A stretch of DNA of 64,000 nt from an uncultured Flavihumibacter sp. (GTDB lineage Bacteria > Bacteroidota > Bacteroidia > Chitinophagales > Chitinophagaceae): assembly GCA_902168105.1 (NCBI GenBank), contig CABHOY010000075.1, positions 1 to 64,000 on the forward strand, read 5' to 3'. Of the stretch, positions 1-9,006 are shown in pieces (the stretch's first letter is position 1; each line of letters opens with the position of its first letter). The notes under the pieces are model-generated. The model ran no database searches, had not been told where the DNA came from, and saw only the letters and a program-made list of their open reading frames with translations. Position numbers and translations under genes: made by a program.

Positions 1-87
1 AAAGGTGTTTTCATTGCATATCCTGAGAGAGAGAGCGTTCCTGAGAACATTAAGGAGCAGCTGATCGTAGAATTGTACTCTAAATAA
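1..87 (+). CDS. rpsD: 30S ribosomal protein S4, C-terminal end (partial)
   Basis: The reading frame is open from the window edge to a TAA at 85-87 and encodes 28 residues ending ENIKEQLIVELYSK, the usual C-terminus of bacterial ribosomal protein S4. S4 is a primary 16S rRNA binding protein of the small subunit. It lies directly upstream of rpoA and rplQ, the standard end of the alpha operon. The start lies outside the window. Confidence 0.9.
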   Translation, partial: KGVFIAYPERESVPENIKEQLIVELYSK

Positions 88-95
88 TAATATGT

Positions 96-178
96 CTTTA
101 GCCGTTAAGCATGGGTCATTAGTTGCCTGCGTAATAAATTTACGCAGGTTACTAAGGACTGCATGTTAATGGCTAAAG
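96..178 (+). promoter_or_regulatory. Long hairpin between rpsD and rpoA
   Basis: The 126-base gap between rpsD and rpoA folds almost entirely into one hairpin. Bases 96-103 pair with 171-178, 105-108 with 166-169, 110-113 with 162-165, 115-117 with 157-159, 119-123 with 151-155 and 126-134 with 140-148, leaving a 5-base loop. Only small bulges and wobbles interrupt it. No strong T-run follows, so it is not a simple terminator. A double-strand processing site or a regulator of rpoA/rplQ expression is inferred, not shown. Confidence 0.65.
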
Positions 179-213
179 CCAGTTTTACATAAACAATTAA
201 ACTTAACATATCA

Positions 214-1209
214 ATGGCAATTCTGAATTTCCAAAAGCCTGATAAGATCGTTTTGCAAAAGTCTACTGACTTTGAAGCTCAATTCGAATTCCGGCCGTTA
301 GAACCGGGTTATGGGGTGACTGTGGGTAACGCGCTGCGTCGTGTGCTGCTGTCGTCTCTGGAGGGTTATGCCATTGTGGGAATAAAGATAGAAGGTGCAG
401 ATCACGAGTTTGCAACTTTAAAAGGAATTACTGAAGACGTAACTGAAATCATCCTGAACTTAAAGCAGGTGCGTTTCAAACGTATCGTTGAAAACGAAGT
501 TAGCAACGAAAAAATTCAGATTTCTATTAAAGGCAAAACTGAGTTCCGTGCTGACATGATCGAAAAAGCTACCAGTGCTTTCCAGATCATGAATCCTGAA
601 TTGCTTATCTGTACGCTGGATCCATCTGCAAAGCTGGATATTGAGCTGACTATCGGTAAAGGCCGTGGTTATGTGCCCGCTGAAGAGAACAAACCTAAAG
701 ATGCCGTTTTCGGTTACATAGCTATCGACTCTATCTTTACGCCTATCAAGAACGTAAAATATAGCATCGAGAACACCCGTGTGGAACAAAAGACTGACTA
801 TGAGAAGTTGATCATGGAAGTGATCACCGATGGTACGATCCACCCGGAAGAAGCTGTAAAACAGGCTTCACGCATACTGATCCAACACCTGATGATCATC
901 ACTGATGAGAATATCAGCTTTGATACTAAAGACACCGAGAAGGAAGATGTAGTGGATGAACAGACACTGCAGCTGCGTAAGATACTGAAAACGCCGCTGG
1001 AAGACCTGGATCTGAGTGTTCGTGCCTTCAACTGTCTGAAAGCTGCTAAGATCAACTCCCTGAGCGAACTGGTACAGTACGAGCAGGAAGAACTGATGAA
1101 ATTCAGGAACTTCGGTCAGAAATCCCTCAGTGAGATCGAGCAGGTATTGAATGAAAGAGGCTTACATTTCGGTATGGATCTGTCCAAACTGAAATTAGAC
1201 GAAGAATAG
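214..1209 (+). CDS. rpoA: DNA-directed RNA polymerase subunit alpha
   Basis: 331 residues, the normal length for the alpha subunit, which dimerises to start assembly of RNA polymerase. The N-terminal domain (about 1-230) has the family signature around GVTVGNALRRVLLSSLEG. A linker rich in Asp and Glu leads to the C-terminal domain (about 255-325), which binds upstream DNA and activators. It sits between rpsD and rplQ, as expected for the end of the alpha operon. The start ATG at 214 gives the usual N-terminus. Confidence 0.97.
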   Translation: MAILNFQKPDKIVLQKSTDFEAQFEFRPLEPGYGVTVGNALRRVLLSSLEGYAIVGIKIEGADHEFATLKGITEDVTEIILNLKQVRFKRIVENEVSNEKIQISIKGKTEFRADMIEKATSAFQIMNPELLICTLDPSAKLDIELTIGKGRGYVPAEENKPKDAVFGYIAIDSIFTPIKNVKYSIENTRVEQKTDYEKLIMEVITDGTIHPEEAVKQASRILIQHLMIITDENISFDTKDTEKEDVVDEQTLQLRKILKTPLEDLDLSVRAFNCLKAAKINSLSELVQYEQEELMKFRNFGQKSLSEIEQVLNERGLHFGMDLSKLKLDEE

Positions 1210-1277
1210 TACTATTAGATCTAAATAAGTACCCTGTAATTCCTGACACGGTACAGGGGAATTAAAAACAAAACGTC

Positions 1278-1754
1278 ATGCGTCACGGAGTAAAATTAAA
1301 TCCACTCGGCAGAAAGGCCGCACATCGCAAGAGCCTGTTAGCTAACCTTGCAATGGAACTGATCAAGCACAAACGTATCACCACTACCTTAGCTAAGGCT
1401 AAGGCACTGCGTGTATATGTTGAGCCTTTGCTGACAAGAGCAAAGAGCGATTCTACCCACAACCGTAGAATTGTGTTCAGCTACCTGCAGGATAAAGAAG
1501 CTATCAAGGAATTGTTCGGTGCTATCAGCGAAAAGATCGCAAACCGTCCTGGTGGTTACACCCGTATCATCAAGTTAGGTAAACGTGTTGGTGACAACGC
1601 TGAAACTGCGCTGATCGAGCTGGTTGACTTTAACGAGATCTACGGTGGTAAAGTTGAGAAAGAAGCAACTCCTGCCAAGAAAACACGTCGTGCCGGCAGC
1701 AGCAAGAAAAAAGCTGAAGAAGGTACTGCAACTGAAGAAAAAGCAGCTGAATAG
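1278..1754 (+). CDS. rplQ: 50S ribosomal protein L17
   Basis: 158 residues. The N-terminal 115 or so residues are canonical L17 (start MRHGVKLNPLGRKAAHR), a large-subunit protein near the exit tunnel. The last 35 residues form a Lys/Ala/Glu-rich tail (KKTRRAGSSKKKAEEG), a common extension in Bacteroidota L17. It follows rpoA by 68 bases; a small hairpin (1232-1238 pairing with 1252-1258) lies in that gap. A terminator follows the gene, closing the operon. Confidence 0.97.
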   Translation: MRHGVKLNPLGRKAAHRKSLLANLAMELIKHKRITTTLAKAKALRVYVEPLLTRAKSDSTHNRRIVFSYLQDKEAIKELFGAISEKIANRPGGYTRIIKLGKRVGDNAETALIELVDFNEIYGGKVEKEATPAKKTRRAGSSKKKAEEGTATEEKAAE

Positions 1755-1780
1755 TATTAGTTCGCTTCAATTCATAAAGG

Positions 1781-1810
1781 AATCCCGGAGATTACTCTGG
1801 GATTTTTTTT
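1781..1810 (+). terminator. Rho-independent terminator after rplQ
   Basis: A 10-base stem (AATCCCGGAG with CTCTGGGATT, one wobble) is followed by a run of eight T. It closes the ribosomal operon. Confidence 0.85.
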
Positions 1811-1928
1811 ATGCCTGATTTTCAAGCATCTGCAAAAGGGTAATATAGATTAATTAGTTTTTTTTGTAATATCGTGTTTGTATTGAAAAATTGTACGGGC
1901 AGATCCGTTTAAAATCTCTCTATATCTT

Positions 1929-2756
1929 ATGATTTACCTGAAATGTAAAAGCTGTGGGCATTACAATGAGCTCAAGTCAGAGTTTCTCACCTTTTGCGCT
2001 GAATGTGGCAAAAAATTACCCACGAATTATGCTGAATGGAAGTTAAAAAGACCTGAAGGAAGTTTTGAAGAATTCCAGCGGGAAAAAGGAGTTAAACCCA
2101 GAAAAGCAAGGACCAATCCTGTTGGGGAGTTACAACAAAGATATTTGGCATGGGCCGGCAGACGTGGAGCTATCATTACCTTAATATTAGTAATTGGCTT
2201 GGCTGCCGTAGCGGGAGGGTATATTGGCAAACGTGTAGTGTTTAACCTGATCTATCCCAAAATAAATAAAGCATGGTTGTATTCTTCCTGGGAAACAGCC
2301 AAAATAGGGCGACAGACTATTGAGATAAGTACTCCTATGCATCTGGGAGTGAACGACAAGCCATTGGCTCCGGAAGTGGCTCAGTTTGTCGAATATGCTA
2401 AGAGCTATCGGAACAGGGTAGAAGAAGGAATGCAGGTGGAGGTAAATATGTATAGTTTCCGGCCGAACGTGTCCAATGATCTGGAGATTGCCGGATCGAC
2501 CACCGCGACTGAAATGAAAAAAGACGAGGAGATCTCCGATCTTAAATATACGACGGATACCGTTACGCAAAGTGGAATGTCAGCCTTGCTGCAAGAAGGC
2601 AGTTTTAACTATAAGAGCGGTATCAGGCTTTCCTTTTGTAACCTGTTGCTGGTAAATGGCCCCCATCGATGGGAGATAGTGATCAGATACCGTGAAGATG
2701 ATACAACAGCTTCTGCAACTGCCCATCGTATTATAAAATCGATTCATGTCAAATAA
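1929..2756 (+). CDS. Zinc-ribbon membrane protein of unknown function
   Basis: 275 residues. The N-terminus carries two CxxC knuckles (Cys6/Cys9 and Cys23/Cys26), a zinc-ribbon of the kind often found at the start of membrane proteins. A single hydrophobic segment at about residues 80-98 would leave the ribbon in the cytoplasm and some 170 residues outside. I do not recognise the C-terminal region. It stands alone between the ribosomal operon and carA. No function can be assigned. Confidence 0.75.
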   Translation: MIYLKCKSCGHYNELKSEFLTFCAECGKKLPTNYAEWKLKRPEGSFEEFQREKGVKPRKARTNPVGELQQRYLAWAGRRGAIITLILVIGLAAVAGGYIGKRVVFNLIYPKINKAWLYSSWETAKIGRQTIEISTPMHLGVNDKPLAPEVAQFVEYAKSYRNRVEEGMQVEVNMYSFRPNVSNDLEIAGSTTATEMKKDEEISDLKYTTDTVTQSGMSALLQEGSFNYKSGIRLSFCNLLLVNGPHRWEIVIRYREDDTTASATAHRIIKSIHVK

Positions 2757-2815
2757 TTGAAGCTAAAGATTAACAAATTATGAGGAGAAATCTCGATTGT
2801 TAAACTTTTATTCAA

Positions 2816-2823
2816 TAACTTTG
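2816..2823 (+). promoter_or_regulatory. -7 promoter element of carA
   Basis: TAACTTTG matches TAnnTTTG exactly and lies 28 bases before the carA ATG. A TTG at 2797-2799 is a possible -33 element with a 16-base spacer. Confidence 0.6.
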
Positions 2824-2851
2824 CACGATTTTTTAAAACGAAAAAATAAGC

Positions 2852-3961
2852 ATGCCTCAGACTAGATCGATCCAGCCAGCCATACTGTTATTAGACGACG
2901 GTACGGTATATCAGGGAAAAGCTTTTGGTAAAATTGGCACCGCCGCCGGTGAATTGTGTTTTAACACTGGAATGACAGGATACCAGGAAGTATTTACGGA
3001 TCCTTCATATAAAGGGCAGGTACTGATCATGAATAACTGTTACGTAGGAAACTACGGCGTTAAGAAAGATGACGTGGAAAGTGAGAGTGTGAAGATCAGT
3101 GGATTGATATGCAAGAATATTGCTTATAATTATTCTCGTCAGATGGCTGACGGATCATTGGAAAAGTTCCTGACAGATAACAATCTGGTTGCTATCTATG
3201 ATGTGGACACCAGGGCGCTGGTGGCACATATCCGTAGCAAAGGCGCTATGAACTGTATCATTTCGTCTGAAATACTGGATGTAGATCAGCTTAAAGCTCA
3301 GTTGAAGCAGGTGCCTTCAATGGAAGGCCTGGCATTATGTGCTGAAGTATCGACGAAGGAAGCATATAATGTAGGCGATCCAGCAGCGGATATCCGTATT
3401 GCGGTGCTTGATAATGGTGTGAAGAGGAATATGCTGAAATGCTTATCTGAAAAGGGGGCTTATCTGCAGGTGTTCCCTACAGATACGGCTTTTGAAGAAT
3501 GCGAAAAATTCAAACCGCACGCTTATTTCATCTCAAATGGTCCTGGTGATCCAGCTCCATTAAAATATGCAGTTGATACGGTTAAAAAGATCCTGGATGC
3601 CAACAAACCGATGTTTGGTATTTGCCTCGGACATCAGTTACTGGCTTTGGCTAATGATATACCTACTTATAAGATGCATCATGGTCACAGAGGGCTAAAC
3701 CATCCCGTTAAGAACCTGGCGACAGGCCGTTGTGAGATTACCACCCAAAACCATGGTTTTGCGGTAGATCCCAAAGCCATCGCAGCTAGTCAGACAGTGG
3801 AAGTAACGCATGTTAACCTGAATGATTCTTCAGTCGAGGGTATTCGCATCAAGAATAAGCCTGCGTTTTCCGTACAATACCATCCTGAGTCTACTCCGGG
3901 TCCATATGATAGCCGTTATCTGTTTGATGACTTCTTCAATATGATCAAAGAGAACATGTAA
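2852..3961 (+). CDS. carA: Carbamoyl-phosphate synthase small subunit
   Basis: 369 residues. It is the glutamine amidotransferase subunit that supplies ammonia for carbamoyl phosphate, used in arginine and pyrimidine synthesis. The CarA N-terminal domain (about 1-150) is followed by a class I amidotransferase domain with nucleophile Cys258 in GICLGHQ and the His344/Glu346 pair in YHPE. The partner carB is not adjacent; the next gene is an unrelated minus-strand aminotransferase. The ATG at 2852 sits well placed after a -7 element. Confidence 0.95.
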   Translation: MPQTRSIQPAILLLDDGTVYQGKAFGKIGTAAGELCFNTGMTGYQEVFTDPSYKGQVLIMNNCYVGNYGVKKDDVESESVKISGLICKNIAYNYSRQMADGSLEKFLTDNNLVAIYDVDTRALVAHIRSKGAMNCIISSEILDVDQLKAQLKQVPSMEGLALCAEVSTKEAYNVGDPAADIRIAVLDNGVKRNMLKCLSEKGAYLQVFPTDTAFEECEKFKPHAYFISNGPGDPAPLKYAVDTVKKILDANKPMFGICLGHQLLALANDIPTYKMHHGHRGLNHPVKNLATGRCEITTQNHGFAVDPKAIAASQTVEVTHVNLNDSSVEGIRIKNKPAFSVQYHPESTPGPYDSRYLFDDFFNMIKENM

Positions 3962-3980
3962 ATCTTAAATAGATAAACCC

Positions 3981-4016
3981 AAAAGAGGCGGCCTGCAACC
4001 AGGACCGCCTCTTTTA
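3981..4016 (+). terminator. Terminator after carA
   Basis: AAAAGAGGCGG pairs across an imperfect loop with CCGCCTCTTTT, then T-rich sequence. It lies 20 bases past the carA stop. Confidence 0.8.
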
Positions 4017-4502
4017 GTTTATGTATGTTTCGAAGACAATAAGCCTCTGCAAACAAGGGCGTATTACGTATAATGTTGATTATCAATATTATTTGTGAGT
4101 ATTGGGCAAAAAAATACGGCTCCGTGATCGGAGCCGTTTGCCTTTATAAATTCCACGTTATGAAAAACTGATACAAAAATAAGGTATTTTGCTAAAACGT
4201 TTTAGTATATCTAGAACTTTTTACAAAAAGTTGATAATTTCTTTCTGAATGTTAATAACCCAAAGTTCAGAATTATAAAACGCTTACCGAAATTATTAAG
4301 GTTAAATTTATGCTAAACAAGTTTTCTGCAATTTCCTCTCACTTCTTTCCGACTTGTTTATGTGCCTTTCGCATTACAAATATACAAAGAAATTTAACTT
4401 GAAAAACAATTTCTCCTATAAAAATTGAATTTTGTAAAACTAAACTATATATATAAAATTTACTAATGTAAAAAAAGGGCCTTTTCGGGCCTAAATTTAA
4501 AA
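4017..4502. other. Intergenic stretch, AT-rich, no gene seen
   Basis: About 490 bases between carA and the aminotransferase. It holds a perfect 9-base hairpin at 4116-4137 (ACGGCTCCG, loop TGAT) followed by T-rich sequence, and a weaker GGGCC/GGCCC hairpin near 4478-4492. No open frame resembling a protein and no RNA family that I recognise. Confidence 0.5.
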
Positions 4503-4556
4503 GAAAGGCAATAATTGTATTATATAGATTTTATTGCAATATAATTATTGCCTTTT
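4503..4556 (-). terminator. Terminator after the aminotransferase gene
   Basis: A long AT-rich hairpin (AAAGGCAATAATT with AATTATTGCCTTT) lies just past the stop of the minus-strand gene that ends at 4560. Confidence 0.6.
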
Positions 4557-4559
4557 ATC

Positions 4560-5786
4560 TTATTTGCCAGTTACAAGTGCCTCTTCCTTATAGGCCACTC
4601 GTCCCGGATACATTTCGAGAGCTTTAGCGAGGCAGATCATCGCCTTCCTTATGTCCTCCTTGTTTAACACATATGCTAATCGTACTTCATTTGTACCTAA
4701 TCCGCGGGTTGCGTAAAACCCGGTAGCAGGAGAGAGCATCACAGTTTGTTGCTCGTGAGAGAACGATTCCAGCAGCCATTGGCAGAATTTATCTGCATTA
4801 TCAATAGGCAACCTGGCTATTGCATAAAATGCACCACCAGGGTTTGGACAAAATACACCTGACATGTCATTGAGCATACTTACTAATACATCACGGCGAC
4901 TGAGATATTCGGCTTTTATTTCGTCGAAGTAATCCAGTGGAAGGTCCACGGCAGCTTCGCCGGCTATCTGCGCAAAAGATGGTGGACTAAGCCTGGCTTG
5001 GGCGAACTTCATTACGGCATCAAGCACTGTCTGATTTTTGGTGACAAGTGCTCCAATTCTTCCGCCGCATGCACTGTAACGCTTGGAAATGGTGTCCATG
5101 AGAATAACATGTTCCTCCAATCCTTCCAGATTCATAGCCGAGAAGTGCTCACCAGTATAACAGAACTCTCTGTATGCTTCGTCAGAGAATAGGTAGAGGT
5201 TATGCTTCAGGCATAGCTCTTTTAGTATGGAAAGTTCTTCCTTACTATAAAGATAGCCTGTTGGATTATTAGGATTACAGATCATGATGGCCCTGGTCCG
5301 TGGAGTAATCGCTTTTTCGAAAGCGTCCATGGCTGGTAATGCAAATCCTGTTTCAATACTGGCAGTGATCGTGCGTACTTGTATACCAGCCTCAATGGCG
5401 AAGCCATTATAATTCGCATAGAATGGTTCGGGTACCAGCACCTCGTCTCCGGCATCCAGACACGCCATGAAGGCAAAGAGGATGGCTTCAGAGCCTCCGG
5501 TTGTTACTATGATCTGTTGGTGATTCAGCTTAATACCAAATCTTTCATAGTAAGTAACCAGTTTACGGCGATAACTTTCATTTCCTGCGCTATGACTGTA
5601 TTCTAGTACGGTGAAGTCCGAGTGACGAACTGCATCCAGTACTGGTTTTGGTGTTTCAATATCAGGTTGTCCGATATTGAGATGATAGACTTTGGTTCCT
5701 TTCTTCTTAGCTGCTTCCGCATAAGGTACCAATTTCCTGATAGGAGAAGGGGGCATTTGTTCCCCTCTCTTACTAATGGTAGGCAT
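4560..5786 (-). CDS. PLP-dependent aminotransferase, class I/II
   Basis: 408 residues, fold-type I aminotransferase of the aspartate aminotransferase superfamily. Visible signatures: NPNNPTG at 171-177, the PLP-binding Asp in SDEAY at about 202, and the Schiff-base Lys235 in SKRYSACGGRIG. The substrate cannot be read from sequence; broad aspartate or alanine aminotransferases look like this. The start MPTISKRG is preferred over Met11 because the segment before it matches the family N-terminus. A -7 element lies 23 bases upstream. It is a single-gene unit. Confidence 0.85.
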   Translation of the reverse strand: MPTISKRGEQMPPSPIRKLVPYAEAAKKKGTKVYHLNIGQPDIETPKPVLDAVRHSDFTVLEYSHSAGNESYRRKLVTYYERFGIKLNHQQIIVTTGGSEAILFAFMACLDAGDEVLVPEPFYANYNGFAIEAGIQVRTITASIETGFALPAMDAFEKAITPRTRAIMICNPNNPTGYLYSKEELSILKELCLKHNLYLFSDEAYREFCYTGEHFSAMNLEGLEEHVILMDTISKRYSACGGRIGALVTKNQTVLDAVMKFAQARLSPPSFAQIAGEAAVDLPLDYFDEIKAEYLSRRDVLVSMLNDMSGVFCPNPGGAFYAIARLPIDNADKFCQWLLESFSHEQQTVMLSPATGFYATRGLGTNEVRLAYVLNKEDIRKAMICLAKALEMYPGRVAYKEEALVTGK

Positions 5787-5809
5787 AAATTGTCTTGATT
5801 TTGAGTATA

Positions 5810-5817
5810 CAAAGTTA
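5810..5817 (-). promoter_or_regulatory. -7 promoter element of the aminotransferase gene
   Basis: The minus strand reads TAACTTTG, an exact TAnnTTTG, 23 bases before the start codon. No clear -33 element was seen. Confidence 0.5.
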
Positions 5818-5880
5818 GTTGATATTACGTGGATCTGCGGCCAGGTAAATTTTCAGCGTGGAATCAGCAGGGTACCAACA

Positions 5881-5919
5881 TAAAAATGCCTTACAGACAA
5901 AAACTGTAAGGCATTTTTA
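5881..5919 (-). terminator. Terminator after the DUF1573 gene
   Basis: A symmetric hairpin (TAAAAATGCCTTACAG with CTGTAAGGCATTTTTA) gives a T-run on both strands. It lies about 30 bases past the stop of the DUF1573 gene. Confidence 0.8.
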
Positions 5920-5951
5920 TGACTTATACGGGTATATAGTATCTGTAGTGA

Positions 5952-6344
5952 TTATTGTTCAACAGTACCAGTCAGGTGCAGTTCTTTATCCTGATCAACA
6001 CCTTTTAATCTTACCCAAACAGTTTTGTTCTGCTGACCTACGCTGTTCGCGGAATAGTTGGCAGTGATTTTCCCCTTTTTGCCTGGCAGGATCGGTTCTT
6101 TAGTCCAGCTCGGAGTAGTACATCCACAGGAAGCGCGTGCTGTTTCAATCAATACAGGTTCTTTTGCAGTATTGGTAAATTCGAAGTCAACTGATACTGG
6201 TTTGTTCAGTTTAGTTTTACCAAAGTCAATAGTTTCCTGTTTGAATTTTACTTTCGCATCAACAGGGTTTGCTGTCTGTGTTTGTGCCCAGAGAGCAGTG
6301 GTTAACAGCATGCTCGCAAATAGGGATAAGATAAATTTTTTCAT
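5952..6344 (-). CDS. DUF1573 domain protein, secreted
   Basis: 130 residues from the ATG at 6344 (MKKFILSLFASMLLTTALWAQ, a clear signal peptide). The mature part is one DUF1573 domain, an immunoglobulin-like fold common in Bacteroidota, with the typical SCGCTTPSW motif and a GKKGKITA stretch. A longer frame reaches back to 6386 but adds a segment without a signal sequence. A -7 element (TAAATTTG, minus strand) at 6401-6408 supports the start at 6344. Exact role unknown; probably periplasmic. Confidence 0.85.
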   Translation of the reverse strand: MKKFILSLFASMLLTTALWAQTQTANPVDAKVKFKQETIDFGKTKLNKPVSVDFEFTNTAKEPVLIETARASCGCTTPSWTKEPILPGKKGKITANYSANSVGQQNKTVWVRLKGVDQDKELHLTGTVEQ

Positions 6345-6400
6345 GTATAATGTGGTTTTAAAACGATTGGTTAAAAAATAGATCATCGTTTACTTAGTAA

Positions 6401-6408
6401 CAAATTTA
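6401..6408 (-). promoter_or_regulatory. -7 promoter element of the DUF1573 gene
   Basis: The minus strand reads TAAATTTG, an exact TAnnTTTG, 56 bases before the chosen start codon. Confidence 0.45.
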
Positions 6409-6526
6409 CAGCCAAAAATAATGTGTCGATAAAGAATTTATTAAAATCTTATTAAAAAAAATCAAATTATTTTACGCATTACATTTTCAGAGGTTTTGCA
6501 ACTGTATAATTAACTATAATTAACCT

Positions 6527-6534
6527 TACTTTTG
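6527..6534 (+). promoter_or_regulatory. -7 promoter element of the 2-oxoacid dehydrogenase gene
   Basis: TACTTTTG matches TAnnTTTG and ends 18 bases before the ATG at 6553. It overlaps an upstream in-frame TTG at 6532, which therefore cannot be the start. Confidence 0.6.
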
Positions 6535-6552
6535 TACTTTAACAAAGAGGCA

Positions 6553-8952
6553 ATGATAGAAAACAATGAACTGACTATGAATACGGAAAGCCGGTTGTCA
6601 TTCGATGAATTTCGGAAGGAAGTACTGGATGATTACCGCCTGGCTTGCGAAAGCAGGGAAGTTAGTCTGCTGGCCCGTAAGGAAGTACTTACAGGTAAGG
6701 CCAAGTTCGGTATTTTCGGAGATGGAAAGGAAGTGGCGCAGATTGCTATGGCTAAATATTTCAAGCCTGGAGACTTTCGCTCTGGTTACTACCGGGACCA
6801 GACCTTTGCTTTTGCCAGTGGTATTGCCACACCAGAACAATTCTTTTCGCAGATGTATGCCGATCCTGACCTGGCCAATGAGCCATTTTCAGGCGGACGC
6901 CAGATGAATTCCCACTTTGCAACACCGAATCTCGGAAAGGACGGTAACTGGCTGGATCTTACACAAATTAAGAACACAGCCACTGATATGTCTCCCACCG
7001 CCGCGCAAATGCCGCGTGCATTGGGTTTGGCATTCGCGTCGAAGCTATTCCGGGACGTTGAAGTGTTAAAAGAATTTACAAAGCTGTCTAATAACGGTAA
7101 CGAGGTTTGTTTTGCAACTATCGGGGACGCTTCAACTTCTGAAGGTCATTTTTGGGAAACAATGAACGCTGCAGGCGTTCTGCAGGTACCGTTGGCTGTT
7201 TTTGTATGGGATGATGGATACGGTATTTCGGTTCCGCGTAAATACCAGACAACAAAAGACTCTATCAGTGCTGCCATGGAAGGCTTCCGTAAAACAGAAG
7301 ATTCCAATGGGTTTGATATATATAATGTTAAAGGCTGGGACTATGCATCTATGTGTGAAGTGTTTGAAACTGGTATCAGGAAGATCCGGGAAACACACAT
7401 ACCTGCATTGTTCCATGTAGAGGAAATGACCCAGCCTCAAGGTCATTCCACCAGTGGTTCTCATGAGCGTTACAAGAACAAAGAACGCCTGGCATGGGAA
7501 AAAGAGTTTGACTGTAATCACCAAATGAGACAGTGGATACTCGACAATGCACTGGCGGACGAAACAACCCTGCTGGCTATTGAAGCAGAGGCTAAAACGG
7601 TAGCACAGGATGCACGCAAAAATGCATGGGAAAAATATATAACCCCTATTCGCCAACAGGTACAAGAGATGTTGACACATGGCCAGGCTGTAGCAGCCGT
7701 GCCGGATGTGGATGCCGCTATGGTTAATAATCTGTTGCATGAATTGCAGGTAAACCGTGAGCCGTTAAGACGTGATGTGCTTAAGACTGCAGCAAGTATC
7801 CTGGTATATCATAAGAAGGTAAAAGCACCAGCTATAGATGCTTTGAAACGTTATTATGAAAATCTGCTTAGCCAGGAAAGGGAAAATTACAATTCCCTGT
7901 TACATGCGGAAGGCGCAAATTCCGTATTAAATGTGCCTGTTGTGCCAGCAATGTATAATGAAGATTCGGCTACAGTGAATGGTTATGAGGTATTGAACAA
8001 ATACTTTGACCAGCTGATTGAAAATAACCCCAAAGTATTTGCATTCGGTGAGGATGTAGGTAAAATAGGGGACGTGAACCAGGGATTTGCAGGCTTACAG
8101 CAAAAGCATGGAAAGGAGCGGATCTTTGATACCGGTATACGGGAACTGACTATCATGGGACAGGGTATCGGCATGGCCTTAAGGGGACTTCGTCCGATCG
8201 CTGAAATACAGTACCTGGATTACTTATTGTATGGACTGCAGCCGCTTAGCGATGATGTAGCCAGCTTACAATACCGCACTAAAGGTATTCAGTATTGCCC
8301 GATAATTGTACGTACCAGGGGGCACCGCCTGGAGGGAATCTGGCATTCCGGTTCCCCGATGGGTATGATACTGGGATCATTGAGAGGCATGAATGTATGT
8401 GTGCCCCGTAATATGGTACAGGCAGCAGGTATGTACAATACTTTGTTAGCGGCTAATGAACCGGCATTGGTAATTGAATCCCTGAACGGTTACAGGCTGA
8501 AAGAGAAACTGCCTCAAAACCTTGGCAGCTTTACGGTGCCTTTAGGCGTACCAGAGGTAGTGCATGAGGGGACTGATATTACAATTGTTTCTTATGGTTC
8601 CACGCTGCGTGTTATAGAAGAGGCTATGCAGACGTTACAGAAACTTGGCATTTCCTGTGAATTGATTGATATTCAGACGCTGCTACCTTTTGACACCGGT
8701 CATCAGATAGTAGAATCCCTGAAAAAAACGAACAGGATACTCTTTGTTGACGAAGATGTGCCCGGAGGAGGTACTGCCTATATGTTCCAACAGGTAATGG
8801 AAATACAGGGAGGATATAAATGGCTGGATGTAGCACCGAAGACATTAAGTGCCCAGGCGCATCGCCCGGCATATGGTTCTGATGGAGATTATTTTTCCAA
8901 GCCAAATGTGGAAGATGTGATCAAGGTCGTTGTAGAAATGGTTGAAGAATAG
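6553..8952 (+). CDS. 2-oxoacid dehydrogenase E1, fused alpha and beta subunits
   Basis: 799 residues from ATG 6553. The N-terminal half is E1-alpha, with the thiamine diphosphate region GDASTSEGHFWETMNAAG. The C-terminal half is E1-beta, beginning near YEVLNKYFDQLIENNP and containing FGEDVGK and VDEDVPGGGTAYM. It decarboxylates a 2-oxoacid, probably a branched-chain one, and passes the acyl group to an E2. No E2 or E3 gene is adjacent. An in-frame TTG at 6532 lies inside the -7 element, so the first ATG was chosen; AGAGG lies just upstream. Substrate choice is inferred from family resemblance. Confidence 0.85.
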   Translation: MIENNELTMNTESRLSFDEFRKEVLDDYRLACESREVSLLARKEVLTGKAKFGIFGDGKEVAQIAMAKYFKPGDFRSGYYRDQTFAFASGIATPEQFFSQMYADPDLANEPFSGGRQMNSHFATPNLGKDGNWLDLTQIKNTATDMSPTAAQMPRALGLAFASKLFRDVEVLKEFTKLSNNGNEVCFATIGDASTSEGHFWETMNAAGVLQVPLAVFVWDDGYGISVPRKYQTTKDSISAAMEGFRKTEDSNGFDIYNVKGWDYASMCEVFETGIRKIRETHIPALFHVEEMTQPQGHSTSGSHERYKNKERLAWEKEFDCNHQMRQWILDNALADETTLLAIEAEAKTVAQDARKNAWEKYITPIRQQVQEMLTHGQAVAAVPDVDAAMVNNLLHELQVNREPLRRDVLKTAASILVYHKKVKAPAIDALKRYYENLLSQERENYNSLLHAEGANSVLNVPVVPAMYNEDSATVNGYEVLNKYFDQLIENNPKVFAFGEDVGKIGDVNQGFAGLQQKHGKERIFDTGIRELTIMGQGIGMALRGLRPIAEIQYLDYLLYGLQPLSDDVASLQYRTKGIQYCPIIVRTRGHRLEGIWHSGSPMGMILGSLRGMNVCVPRNMVQAAGMYNTLLAANEPALVIESLNGYRLKEKLPQNLGSFTVPLGVPEVVHEGTDITIVSYGSTLRVIEEAMQTLQKLGISCELIDIQTLLPFDTGHQIVESLKKTNRILFVDEDVPGGGTAYMFQQVMEIQGGYKWLDVAPKTLSAQAHRPAYGSDGDYFSKPNVEDVIKVVVEMVEE

Positions 8953-8973
8953 TTCATTACTCTTTTATAAAAT

Positions 8974-9006
8974 AAAACGCAAGGCTTTCCGGCCTTGCGT
9001 TTTTGT
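8974..9006 (+). terminator. Terminator after the E1 gene
   Basis: AAAACGCAAGGC pairs with GCCTTGCGTTTT around a short loop, followed by TTTTTG. Confidence 0.85.

Noticed and set aside
4116..4137. Second terminator or small RNA after carA
   Set aside because: A perfect hairpin is present but there is no promoter or conserved sequence near it; described only as part of the intergenic region.
7132..7740. 202-codon minus-strand frame within the fused E1 gene
   Set aside because: It is the antisense shadow of the conserved E1-alpha domain.
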